Source: Enterobacteriaceae bacterium RIT714 (lineage in GTDB: Bacteria; Pseudomonadota; Gammaproteobacteria; Enterobacterales; Enterobacteriaceae). From it: a stretch of 64,000 nucleotides of DNA. Location: contig WJYB01000002.1 of NCBI GenBank assembly GCA_009668015.1, forward strand, positions 248,001 to 312,000, in the 5' to 3' direction. Shown piece by piece: positions 27,871-36,676 of the stretch (its first letter is position 1; each line of letters opens with the position of its first letter). Below the pieces are notes generated by a model, which did not search any database, was not told the origin of the DNA, and worked only from the letters and a program-made list of their open reading frames with translations. A program made the translations under genes and the position numbers.

Positions 27871-28491
27871 ATGTTTTCCGTTATCATAATTGATGATCAT
27901 CCCATTGTACGTATGGCTATCACCCTGTTATTAGAGAATGGTGGATATCAGGTTGTTGCTGAAACCGGCAATGGTGAAGAAGGACTACGGCTGATTGAAA
28001 AGCATTATCCTGAAATTCTAATTATCGATATTGATCTCGATACATTTGATGGGCTAGCTATTGTCGAGCAATTACGGGCACAAAGCTTTCCAGGAATAAT
28101 AATTGTTTTGTCAGGAAAAAATGCAGATTTTTACGGCCCACGCAGCGCCAGAGCGGGGGCAAATGGTTTCATGAGTAAAAAAAATCCTCTTTCCGAGCTC
28201 ATCTTCGCGATTGACAGCGCAAAGCGCGGTTATGGCTATTTTCCTTTGCGCGCAGGCACAAGTAATGGCTTTGAAAGTTTATCAGACAGTGAAAAAGTTG
28301 AACGTCTGTCTCCTCAGGAATTTGCGACCTTTCAATATCTTATAAACGGAATGGACAACAAAAAAATAGCAAAACGGATGAACATCAGCAATAAAACGGT
28401 CAGCACTTATAAAACACGCCTGCTGGAAAAACTTGGCTGTCGTAACCAGCTGGAGCTCTTTGACTTTGCTCGTCGTAATCACTTCAAATAA
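27871..28491 (+). CDS. NarL/FixJ-type response regulator (BvgA/EvgA/FimZ-like)
   Basis: 206 residues. Receiver domain with Asp8/Asp9, phosphoacceptor Asp53 in LIIDIDLDTFDG, and lysine in FMSKKNPL (about 108); C-terminal LuxR helix-turn-helix LSPQEFATFQYLINGMDNKK..NKTVSTYKTRLLEKLG (about 150-195). It precedes the hybrid kinase by 22 bases, so the two form a phosphorelay pair. Its position divergent from the major fimbrial gene suggests it controls the fimbriae, as BvgA and FimZ do elsewhere. Confidence 0.92.
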   Translation: MFSVIIIDDHPIVRMAITLLLENGGYQVVAETGNGEEGLRLIEKHYPEILIIDIDLDTFDGLAIVEQLRAQSFPGIIIVLSGKNADFYGPRSARAGANGFMSKKNPLSELIFAIDSAKRGYGYFPLRAGTSNGFESLSDSEKVERLSPQEFATFQYLINGMDNKKIAKRMNISNKTVSTYKTRLLEKLGCRNQLELFDFARRNHFK

Positions 28492-28513
28492 CTCACAACT
28501 TTCGAGTAACACT

Positions 28514-31500
28514 ATGCGCAAGACTCTCCATCTTTTCATTGGTCTGATACTGTCGTTTTGCCTGCCTGCAAGTGCTGCAAAAAGCAGTACGCAGGCCCTG
28601 CAATTACAAAGTGGTGAAAATTTTAAGTCCATGAACCTGGCGTTTAGTTCTGCCCAACGGACCTGGCTGCAAAAAAAGAAAATACTGAATGTGGCCGTCT
28701 GGCTTCCCGACCAACCCCCCGTAAGCTTCGTCGCCAATCGCAACACATTTGAGGGTATCGCAGCAGATTATCTTAGCCTGCTGGCGATTAACCTCGGGCT
28801 GCAAGTGAAAGTGTATAAATACCATAATCGGGATAGCGCTCTGAATGCGCTGAATGAGAATCGGGCAGACCTGATGATCGATTTGGCGGGGTTTAAGCAG
28901 AGCCAACGCTCATGGCTTATCGATAGCGTTGATTTTCAACGGAATATCCCGGCGCTCGTGGTGCCGGGCCAACAATACGGTTCGCAAGATACATTTCACC
29001 CAAAATCGCTGGCGCTGAGAGAAGGTTATCTCTCAGACCAGCAGGTAAGACGCTGGTTTCCTGAGGTCAAAATTTTACGCTTTCGCAATGCCCCAGAAGC
29101 GGTATCGTCCCTTAACGCGGGTGAAACGGATGGATGGTTAGATGAAGCCACGACCGCGTCATACCTTATCAACCGCCATTTTATTCATACCCTGCAAAAG
29201 GTGAGACTGTTTCCAGAGCAAAATAGCGGTAATCATTTCGTGGTTCATCAGAAGAACAGCCTGTTGCTTAAAGCCATTAATCAGACACTGCTGGCAATCT
29301 CTGATATTCAGCATACGGCCATTATCCATCAGTGGAGTCAGGCTGTTGACCTGCCCGCTCTGGCTCTGACGGAAGAAGAAAAAAAGTGGCTATCGAACCA
29401 CCGGCAAATCAGCGTTTCCGTTAACCCTGACTTTGCGCCCTTTACCTTTATGAATGCCAATAACAATCTCATGGGACTCAGTGCCGATATCCTGCAACTT
29501 ATCCAACAAAACACTGGGCTAAGGCTAAAAATTGATCGTGCTGAAAATGATAAGCAAATGCTTTCAAGCCTTGAGGCTGGAGAGAACGATCTCTCTATTG
29601 CCGTCAGCCTGGACGCCACTCCCAGTGATAAACTCCTGTTAACCCGCTCTTTTATCACCATCCCTTACGCCATCATTGCCAGAAAAGATGCCAATCTGGC
29701 TGCCCTGCAAAACCAGAACGTCGTCTCGATTGCGATTCCTGAAGGCAACCTTGCCCTCATTCAGAACGTGGAAAAACTTCCTCCCGTCCGCTGGACGATT
29801 GTCTCTGACATCCACCAGGGACTGCGGATGGTACGTGACCGTAAGATCGATGCCGTTGTGTACAACCAGATAAGTGCCAACCAGCTGATAGAAAGGCACT
29901 ATGCCAGCGAGCTTAAAATCCTGGGACCCTTTGGTAAAAGCCCGGCACGCATAGGTTTTGCCGTTAAACGTAGTGCGCCTGAACTTTTCAGTCTGATGGA
30001 AAAATGCCTGGCTTCTATTTCTCCCCGTGAAGTGTCGCTACTTATCAACAAATGGAACCTTCCTCCAGACTCAGCGCCAGTCAAACAAAGCTATGACAAA
30101 AAGCCGTTATACGTGATCCTTTCTTTTGCCCTGATCCTGTTGCTCACCGCGTTCGGCTGGATCTCTAAATTACGGCGTGATGCCCGCTCCCGCCAGCAGC
30201 TACAGGTTGCGCTCTCGCAGGCGAAAGAAAATGCAGAACGCGCCAATCGGGCAAAAAGTGAATTCCTTGCCGCCATGAGCCATGAAATTCGAACGCCCAT
30301 TAGCGCCATTATTGGTTTACTGGAAATGGTCGATCTCAATCAACAACAAAAAAACGAGCAGGCCGATGCCATACGCGTTGCCTATGAATCAGCCCAGTCT
30401 CTGCTGGACCTGATTGGCGATATTCTTGATCTGGCTAAAATTGAATCGGGCAATCTTGAGCTGAGCCCTGGGTGGGTAAACCTGGACCAACTTGTCTCAC
30501 CAGTGGTGCGAACGTTCGAGGGACTGGCGCGAAAAAAACAGTTACAGCTTCTCTGGCAACCCGATAATTTACCATTGGTCCAGGTCTGGACCGACGAGCC
30601 CCGGTTTAAACAGATCCTGTCTAACTATCTGAGTAATGCGATTAAATTTACCGATGCGGGCGAAATTGCCGTGCACGCGTGGGTCAGCGACCTGACATCG
30701 TCCCGGCTCACTTTGCATGTCACCATCCATGATACCGGGATCGGTATTGCGGCCGAAGATCAGCAAGCTATTTTCCGTCCCTTTGTTCAGCTTGAAGCCG
30801 GAAAACGGCAATCTGGCACCGGTTTAGGTCTGGCCATCAGCCAGGAGCTTTTGCACAAAATGGCGGGCAATATGACCATTAATAGCCAACCCGGTCAGGG
30901 CACCACCATTCATCTTCAGCTTGGCCTGACTATCCGACCCGCGCAGACCGACGTTATCACCATGCCACCGGTGAACGCCATCACGCCAACGTTGCGTATT
31001 CTGATTGTTGACGATCATCCGACGAATCAGATGCTGTTGCGCTATCAGCTAAACCACCTGCATCATCAGGTCACTGAGGCGAGTAACGGGTTGGAAGCGC
31101 TGGAACGTATCTCCAGCTCAAGCTTTGACGTTGTCATCACCGATAACAACATGCCCGGAATGGACGGGCTCATGCTCACGCGCTGTTTGCGCGAAGCCGG
31201 AAACCCGATAATGATATTCGGCCTGACTGCGAATGCACAGGCCGAGGAGCGGCTTAGAGGGCTTGAAGCAGGCATGAACGATTGCCTGTTTAAACCGTTA
31301 CGCCTGGAACAGCTAAAATCTTTACTGCAAAACATAGTACCGGTTTCGGGCCATCCCGTAGACCTCTCCAGTCTCATTGATCTTGAGATGATTAATTCAC
31401 TGGTGAATCATGATAATGGACTCTTGCACAAGCTCCTCACCCGAACAAAAGAAGAAAATGAACATGACATTGTGCTTGCTCAGGAGCATGGGCAGGAGCA

Positions 31501-31705
31501 GCACTGGCCAGGCGTGCTAAAGTGCATTCATCGTATCTATGGCGCTGCTCAGGTAATTGGTGCTCACCAGATCGAGGCGTTGTGTCTCCAGGTAACGAAT
31601 ACCTGCCAATACCCTGAAAATAAAATGCAGATTCTTGATGAAATCGAGGGATTGCGGCAGGCGATTTTGCAACTCAGTAAGGCAATTGACGCACAGATGG
31701 ACTAA
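28514..31705 (+). CDS. BvgS/EvgS-type hybrid sensor kinase
   Basis: 1063 residues from MRKTLHLFIGLIL; the frame is open upstream but this start gives a proper signal peptide. Two periplasmic solute-binding (Venus flytrap) domains span about 50-280 and 285-530, followed by one membrane segment (about 540-557), a short coiled-coil, HisKA with His590 in MSHEIRTP, HATPase, a receiver with Asp877 in ITDNNMPGMDG, and a C-terminal HPt domain with His1006 in CIHRIYGAAQVIGA. Unlike BvgS there is no PAS domain between membrane and kinase. It should relay phosphate His-Asp-His to the regulator upstream. Confidence 0.93.
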   Translation: MRKTLHLFIGLILSFCLPASAAKSSTQALQLQSGENFKSMNLAFSSAQRTWLQKKKILNVAVWLPDQPPVSFVANRNTFEGIAADYLSLLAINLGLQVKVYKYHNRDSALNALNENRADLMIDLAGFKQSQRSWLIDSVDFQRNIPALVVPGQQYGSQDTFHPKSLALREGYLSDQQVRRWFPEVKILRFRNAPEAVSSLNAGETDGWLDEATTASYLINRHFIHTLQKVRLFPEQNSGNHFVVHQKNSLLLKAINQTLLAISDIQHTAIIHQWSQAVDLPALALTEEEKKWLSNHRQISVSVNPDFAPFTFMNANNNLMGLSADILQLIQQNTGLRLKIDRAENDKQMLSSLEAGENDLSIAVSLDATPSDKLLLTRSFITIPYAIIARKDANLAALQNQNVVSIAIPEGNLALIQNVEKLPPVRWTIVSDIHQGLRMVRDRKIDAVVYNQISANQLIERHYASELKILGPFGKSPARIGFAVKRSAPELFSLMEKCLASISPREVSLLINKWNLPPDSAPVKQSYDKKPLYVILSFALILLLTAFGWISKLRRDARSRQQLQVALSQAKENAERANRAKSEFLAAMSHEIRTPISAIIGLLEMVDLNQQQKNEQADAIRVAYESAQSLLDLIGDILDLAKIESGNLELSPGWVNLDQLVSPVVRTFEGLARKKQLQLLWQPDNLPLVQVWTDEPRFKQILSNYLSNAIKFTDAGEIAVHAWVSDLTSSRLTLHVTIHDTGIGIAAEDQQAIFRPFVQLEAGKRQSGTGLGLAISQELLHKMAGNMTINSQPGQGTTIHLQLGLTIRPAQTDVITMPPVNAITPTLRILIVDDHPTNQMLLRYQLNHLHHQVTEASNGLEALERISSSSFDVVITDNNMPGMDGLMLTRCLREAGNPIMIFGLTANAQAEERLRGLEAGMNDCLFKPLRLEQLKSLLQNIVPVSGHPVDLSSLIDLEMINSLVNHDNGLLHKLLTRTKEENEHDIVLAQEHGQEQHWPGVLKCIHRIYGAAQVIGAHQIEALCLQVTNTCQYPENKMQILDEIEGLRQAILQLSKAIDAQMD

Positions 31706-31713
31706 AAGGGAAC

Positions 31714-31741
31714 GCCGCACGGGCCGTAGTGCCAGTGCGGC
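31714..31741. terminator. Hairpin between convergent kinase and chemoreceptor genes
   Basis: GCCGCAC at 31714-31720 pairs with GTGCGGC at 31735-31741. It fills the 41-base gap between two convergent genes and probably ends transcripts from both sides, though T runs are weak. Confidence 0.5.
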
Positions 31742-31746
31742 TTACA

Positions 31747-33288
31747 TCAAATTTTGAACGCCGAAACGGCAGCATCCAGCCTGTCTACTTCTTGCACCAT
31801 ACAGTGAGAAGCACGCATCGACGCAACGACAAGTCCTGCATTCTGTTGAGTCACGGTTTCCATTTCGGTGATGGCCTGCGCAATGTGATCAATTCCCACG
31901 CTCTGTTCCCTGGCCGCCACGTTAATTTCGCCCATAATACTGCTGACATTCTCTGCAAAAAGAACAATTTCAGCCATCTTAGTCCCCGCTATTTTGACCT
32001 GTTCAGCCCCGCTTCTCACCACGTCTACAGATGTCGAAACCAGTTCGTTAATCTGCCTGGCGGCATCCGCACTGCGCTTCGCCAGCATACGGACTTCGGC
32101 AGCCACGACGGCAAAACCGCGTCCCTGTTCGCCTGCTCGTGCCGCTTCCACTGCCGCATTTAGCGCGAGAATATTGGTCTGATGGGCAATCCCGTCAATT
32201 ACGCTGATAATTTCGCTAATCAGTTCAGAATTTGTTGCAATGTTTCGCATCGACTCGACAATGTTAACCATTAAATCTCTGCCATTTTTAGCCATGTCAC
32301 ATGAGCCCGCAGAGAGCTCGTTAGCATGGCTGGCGTTATCGGCCGTTAAACGGACGGTGACTTTAATCTGCTCCATGCTGGCGGCTGTCTGCTGTATTGC
32401 CGTTGCCTGCCGTTCCGTACGACCGGACAGTTCATCATTCCCGTGCGAAACCTGGCTGGCAATTGCATTGAGCTGCTGCGTACCCATACGAACATTTTCA
32501 ACCATCTTTTTAAGGGAAAGGCGCATGGCATCAAGTTCAATAAACATCTCCCCCACTTCATCGCGGGTACCGCACTCCACAGGCTCCATAAGATTCCCCG
32601 ATGCTATTTTACGCAAATTTTGCGAAGCCTGATTCAGGCGAGTAAAAACAGTCTTTTTCATCCAGGCGTAAACGCCTAACTGGAACGAGATGATTAATAA
32701 CAAAATCATGATGCCTATTTTTCTGTTCAGTTTAAATTCTTCAACGACACTTTTCGCCTTTAATGCAGCATTTGCTTTTGTGAAATTAATATAATCATTA
32801 ATGCTCGCGCTCAGTTCTTCACGAATTTGGTTTATTACGTTAAGCTCCTCTAATGATTCAAACGGGGTTTGCGCATTAGCATTCGACAGGCGGTTTTCTG
32901 AATAATGGTATATTTCAACGTAGACGCGCTTTAGCTCATTGACCAATGCTTCTTCATCTCTATCGGCAAAAGTTCGATCGGTAAACTCAGTGAAAGAGGT
33001 CATCGATTGTTTGAGTATGTCGCGCATCGTAGCAATTTCTGCATCGGAAATTCGCTGTCCAAGGCGCAGTCTCAGTTGGTTATCAGCCAGACGACCACGT
33101 ACTCTGTTGATATCGATCACGGCGTTCTGCAAGTGTGACACTGATTTTGCTCGAGTCAGTACGTCTCTGTAATTATGCTCTGCGTGTTTTGAACCCCATA
33201 TATTCAACATGGAGACGCTCATAAACAGAAGAGTAAAAATCGCAGATATAATAATCATGACCCAGGATATTTTCATTTTTCGCAACAT
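31747..33288 (-). CDS. Methyl-accepting chemotaxis protein
   Basis: 513 residues. Membrane segment at about 8-30, a Tar-like four-helix periplasmic domain (AEHNYRDVLTRAKSVSHLQNAV), second membrane segment at about 192-212, HAMP (TVFTRLNQASQNLRKIASGNL) and the conserved signalling tip DGIAHQTNILALNAAVEAARAGEQGRGFAVVAAEVR (near 370-405). It lacks the C-terminal NWETF-type tail that tethers CheR and CheB, so it would be a low-abundance-type receptor. Good ribosome-binding site GAGG. It is the last gene of the island; its ligand is unknown. Confidence 0.94.
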   Translation of the reverse strand: MLRKMKISWVMIIISAIFTLLFMSVSMLNIWGSKHAEHNYRDVLTRAKSVSHLQNAVIDINRVRGRLADNQLRLRLGQRISDAEIATMRDILKQSMTSFTEFTDRTFADRDEEALVNELKRVYVEIYHYSENRLSNANAQTPFESLEELNVINQIREELSASINDYINFTKANAALKAKSVVEEFKLNRKIGIMILLLIISFQLGVYAWMKKTVFTRLNQASQNLRKIASGNLMEPVECGTRDEVGEMFIELDAMRLSLKKMVENVRMGTQQLNAIASQVSHGNDELSGRTERQATAIQQTAASMEQIKVTVRLTADNASHANELSAGSCDMAKNGRDLMVNIVESMRNIATNSELISEIISVIDGIAHQTNILALNAAVEAARAGEQGRGFAVVAAEVRMLAKRSADAARQINELVSTSVDVVRSGAEQVKIAGTKMAEIVLFAENVSSIMGEINVAAREQSVGIDHIAQAITEMETVTQQNAGLVVASMRASHCMVQEVDRLDAAVSAFKI

Positions 33289-34258
33289 AGTTTAACCTCT
33301 GATAAGTGAGTCCGTATTATCGACCTGCATACAAAAGGCTTAACTGAAATTAAATTTATTTAATACTCTGAAAAATTTATTTTTATTTAAATAGAGTTAT
33401 ATATTTTTACACGCTTTCACACCATACTAAATCTCTCCACCTGCGCTATGCATGTTGAGAGATGTTTAGGGAACTCCCCATATGATGCACTTGATCCTGA
33501 TTCTGCCTGGCATTGATTTTACCGTTGCGCTCCGGGGGAAGAGACTCCCCGCTGCGTGCAATATGTGTGGTGCCTCAATTGTGAGAAAAGCTAATGCTTA
33601 AAACTCGCGAATGAAAATATGGATTGACTTACTGCATCCAGGGCGCAGAGTTACCAGGCTGATAAAATAGATCACATCCCACCATAAACCTGACACGAGT
33701 TTTGAAAATCCCCGTGTCCTTGGGTCGATTTTTCGCCGCAAGCGGTTCACCCCTTCGGGGCCAGCGTGGCAAGCGCGCTGTTCAACGCCTTCAGCGTTAG
33801 TCCGAGTCCGGGCACCACTATTTATAAGAACCAGCCTACGGGCTGGTTTTTTGCTTTCTGGGGTTCTGGTAGATTTCTGGTCATCTTAGTCACAGTTATC
33901 ACCCTTCGCCCTCTATCATCCTGTATTGGCATTACCCATTAGTAATTTCCTGTTCTTCCGGTCACTGTGGCTTTACTTCCCGGCGACAAACTGCCAATAA
34001 TCATTATTCCCGTTATAAATATCTAATGAATTCATCAATGCTGCCCGTATTCGTACTTTTTCCGATCGGCTCCTCCGGCACAGGCGTTGTTTCGCACGCC
34101 TGTCAGCAGATAACAAGGCATCAAATTATCTCTCTTGTGTCGTAAAAAATACTCATAATTGGCTGTCAGGCTTTTTCCCTGGAATTACAAAATATAAAAC
34201 ACTCGATATTACTTAATATAAACACGCAGTTAATCACATATATAACTGCACTTTATAA
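33289..34258. other. Gap at the island boundary, with gene remnants
   Basis: Outside the tRNA-derived repeat (33702-33884) there is no convincing gene. A leftward frame of 47 codons (34116-33973, from a possible TTG) ends in ALMNSLDIYNGNNDYWQFVAG and looks like the tail of a lost gene, but has no good start. The rest is AT-rich. Confidence 0.4.
33702..33884 (+). repeat. Degenerate second copy of tRNA-Phe 3' half and terminator (right island boundary)
   Basis: The piece 33702-33723 equals the anticodon-to-T-arm part of tRNA-Phe (22 bases). About 70 foreign bases follow, with CCCCTTCGGGG and GCGCTG..CAACGC hairpins, and then 33801-33884 repeats the acceptor end, CCA, the terminator hairpin (33829-33848) and flank. 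No complete cloverleaf can form, so it is not a working tRNA. Confidence 0.85.
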
Positions 34259-34284
34259 TTGCATTTCATAAAGTTTAAATGCAA
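34259..34284. promoter_or_regulatory. Operator candidate before gntR
   Basis: TTGCATTT-N10-AAATGCAA, a perfect inverted repeat ending 49 bases before the regulator start. The core TGCATTT-N10-AAATGCA recurs at four further places in this island, which suggests binding by the GntR protein, including autoregulation here. Confidence 0.7.
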
Positions 34285-34333
34285 TAATATCGGTAGGTTT
34301 TGTAATTTTTCCTGCATTTATAGGGCTTTCTTC

Positions 34334-35221
34334 ATGAAAATTAGTGCTCTTACGGAAAGGCTTTCTCAAAAAATAATCACGATGATCGACAGTGGCGGGC
34401 TTTCGCCTGGTGCGCATCTTAGCGTTCCGAAACTGGCAGAATCTTTTGATGTCTCCCGCTCCCCAGTGCGTGAGGCACTGGTTTACCTTGAACACAAAGG
34501 TATCCTTCAGCAGCAACATAACCGTGGTTTCTTTGTAAAGCAGGACTATGCGCCTCAGACTGAGAGTTCACATGAAAGCGAAGTAGATAACGATCTTCCT
34601 GAATACTACCAATTAGCGGAAGACTGGCTGCAGGATAAAATCGAATCTGAAGTAAACGAACTTTACCTGCTTAAGCGTTATAACCTCTCTAAGACTCAGC
34701 TCACGACCATTCTTGCGCGCGGTATCAGTGAGGGATGGGTTGAACGTAAACAGGGTTATGGCTGGCGTTTTCTGCCTGTTGCCAAGACCAAAGCCGCTCT
34801 TGAGCATATATTCAGCTTCCGCATGGTCATTGAGCCAATGGCAATTTTGGAATCAACCTTCAAAGCCCCGCAGAGCAAAATTGATGAGATTAAGCGTGAG
34901 CTGGAGATGTTATTAGAGAGTGGCATACAGCGTTTATCTCCAACTCAGCTCCAGTTAGCTGGTTACCGCTTTCATGAGACTGTCATCAGTTTTTCGAACA
35001 ACCCGTTTTTTGAGATATCCCTGCGCAACGTTAACCGCATGCGTCGTTTGATGGACTACCGCATTATGGATGATCGCAGCCGTTACTATGCTGAAGTCAA
35101 AGACCATTTGCATTTGCTGTCATTAATTGAGTCCGGGCAACTGATTGAAGCGTCTTATATGATGAAGCAGCACCTGGCCGTCGCACTTGATAACAAAAAG
35201 CAACGTAGTATCGGAGTATAA
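34334..35221 (+). CDS. GntR-family regulator with FCD-like C-terminal domain
   Basis: 295 residues from MKISALTERLSQKI. The N-terminal winged helix has LSVPKLAESFDVSRSPVREALVYLEHKG (about 27-55) typical of GntR. A second winged-helix-like stretch (LLKRYNLSKTQLTTILARGISEGWVERKQGYGW, about 112-145) precedes an FadR/FCD-type helical domain (FRMVIEPMAILEST, about 163). FCD regulators bind carboxylic acids. It faces the catabolic cluster and most likely represses it through the TGCAYTT/AAATGCA sites; that link is inference from the repeats. Confidence 0.88.
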   Translation: MKISALTERLSQKIITMIDSGGLSPGAHLSVPKLAESFDVSRSPVREALVYLEHKGILQQQHNRGFFVKQDYAPQTESSHESEVDNDLPEYYQLAEDWLQDKIESEVNELYLLKRYNLSKTQLTTILARGISEGWVERKQGYGWRFLPVAKTKAALEHIFSFRMVIEPMAILESTFKAPQSKIDEIKRELEMLLESGIQRLSPTQLQLAGYRFHETVISFSNNPFFEISLRNVNRMRRLMDYRIMDDRSRYYAEVKDHLHLLSLIESGQLIEASYMMKQHLAVALDNKKQRSIGV

Positions 35222-35246
35222 AAAATGGCCCGAAGGGCCATTTTTT
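35220..35246. terminator. Bidirectional terminator between gntR and the first CitMHS gene
   Basis: AAAAATGGCCC-gaa-GGGCCATTTTT, a perfect stem with A and T runs on the two sides, placed between convergent genes. It begins at the gntR stop codon. Confidence 0.95.
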
Positions 35247-35256
35247 ATCCGAGCCT

Positions 35257-36594
35257 TTAACTGCCAGGCGAGTAAAGCGGATAAAGACCTAATAGCAACC
35301 CCGATGCCAGGAAAATCATACAAAGCAGGAAAGCCCATTTGAAGGTGTATTTCTGATGGTCACTGAATTCGACTCCGGCCAATCCCACTAACAGATACGT
35401 TGATGCCACTAACGGACTCAGTAAGTGGATTGGCTGCCCAACCAACGATGCTCGGCCAATTTCGACCGGGTCGATACCATAGACTTTCGCTGCTTCTGCC
35501 AGTACCGGCAATACACCGTAATAGAAGGCATCATTCGACATAAAGAAGGTGCCGGGTAAGCTAATCAGTGCAGTAATTGGTGCCAGATAAGGGCCCCACG
35601 AATCAGGTAACACATCCAGCAGAGATGCCGACATTGCGGTGACCATTCCGGTACCAGAAAGGATTCCGGCAAAAATACCCGCAGCCAGGAAGATTGATGT
35701 CTGGTTCAATGCGGCAGGCGCATGCGCTGCAATACGCTGACGCTGGGCATCAATATGCGGATAGTTGATCAGCAATGCCAGTGCAAATGCCACCATGAAC
35801 AGCACCGATAGTGGCAGCAATTCCATCACCAGAGACCCCATGAGCAGTAATGTCAGTCCCGAGTTAAGCCAGAACAGCTTTGGACGACGCAACTCTTCAT
35901 TCACTTCATTGATGGCTGGAAGATAGCTTTCTGCATCATCTTCAGTAACTGACCCGTAGCCATTGGTATTAATACTGAGTTTGCCTAAACGGCGTCGTTC
36001 GCGAATTCCGATATACCATGACAGCACCAGTACTCCAACAAAACCGCAAACCATAGTTGGGATCAACGGAATGAACAGATCGCTGGATTCGACTTTCAGG
36101 GATGCCGCTACGCGAGCCAGTGGGCCGCCCCATGGTAGCAAGTTGGTAATACTTCCGGACAGGAAGACTACGCAAGTCAGCGCCAGCGGATCCAGACGAA
36201 TACGTTTGAACAACGGAAGCATCGCCGTTACACAGATCATATAGGTCGTTGAGCCATCACCATCAAGTGACACCATCGCTGCCAGAATAGCGCTACACAT
36301 AACTGCTTTAACCGGATCACCATTAATAATTCGTAAAAAGAAGCGAATAATTGGATCAAATAAACCAGTATCAAACATGGTGCTGAAGTAGAGAATGGCG
36401 AAAATAACCATGATGGCGGTTGGAGCGACTTTTTTAAGCCCCTCAATCATCATCTCGCCCATTTCTCCGCCGAATCCAGCAATCACAGCAAATATGATTG
36501 GAATAATGATCAGTGCAACGAGTGCAGAAAGTTTCTTCATCATGATAAGGATCATAAAGACCACAATCATGCCATATCCCAGAAGCGAGAGCAT
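35257..36594 (-). CDS. CitMHS-family carboxylate transporter
   Basis: 445 residues from MLSLLGYGMIVV; the ATG has GGAG six bases ahead, while the frame opens four codons earlier at a TTG. About twelve membrane segments; SLDGDGSTTYMICVTAMLPL (near 110) and SGSITNLLPWGGPLAR (near 148) are the CitMHS signatures. Known relatives take up citrate complexed with a divalent metal or free dicarboxylates by proton symport. It belongs to the GntR island and lies downstream of the SDR gene on the same strand. Confidence 0.87.
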   Translation of the reverse strand: MLSLLGYGMIVVFMILIMMKKLSALVALIIIPIIFAVIAGFGGEMGEMMIEGLKKVAPTAIMVIFAILYFSTMFDTGLFDPIIRFFLRIINGDPVKAVMCSAILAAMVSLDGDGSTTYMICVTAMLPLFKRIRLDPLALTCVVFLSGSITNLLPWGGPLARVAASLKVESSDLFIPLIPTMVCGFVGVLVLSWYIGIRERRRLGKLSINTNGYGSVTEDDAESYLPAINEVNEELRRPKLFWLNSGLTLLLMGSLVMELLPLSVLFMVAFALALLINYPHIDAQRQRIAAHAPAALNQTSIFLAAGIFAGILSGTGMVTAMSASLLDVLPDSWGPYLAPITALISLPGTFFMSNDAFYYGVLPVLAEAAKVYGIDPVEIGRASLVGQPIHLLSPLVASTYLLVGLAGVEFSDHQKYTFKWAFLLCMIFLASGLLLGLYPLYSPGS

Positions 36595-36605
36595 AAGAGT
36601 CTCCA

Positions 36606-36629
36606 ACGCATATTATTGCTAATATGCGT
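36606..36629. promoter_or_regulatory. Perfect palindrome just ahead of the CitMHS gene
   Basis: ACGCATATTA-ttgc-TAATATGCGT, a 10-base stem with a 4-base loop, immediately upstream of the transporter's ribosome-binding site (CTCC on this strand at 36601-36604). It differs from the island's other repeats. It may be an operator or an RNA hairpin that affects translation. Confidence 0.5.
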
Positions 36630-36676
36630 GATAATTAATTTGACGAAAATTTTTAGCAGGATGCTCTATTAATTTA

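Noticed and set aside
33702..33825. Second tRNA-Phe gene
   Set aside because: The 5' half is missing and a 70-base insertion breaks the T-arm, so no cloverleaf can form; treated as a boundary repeat.
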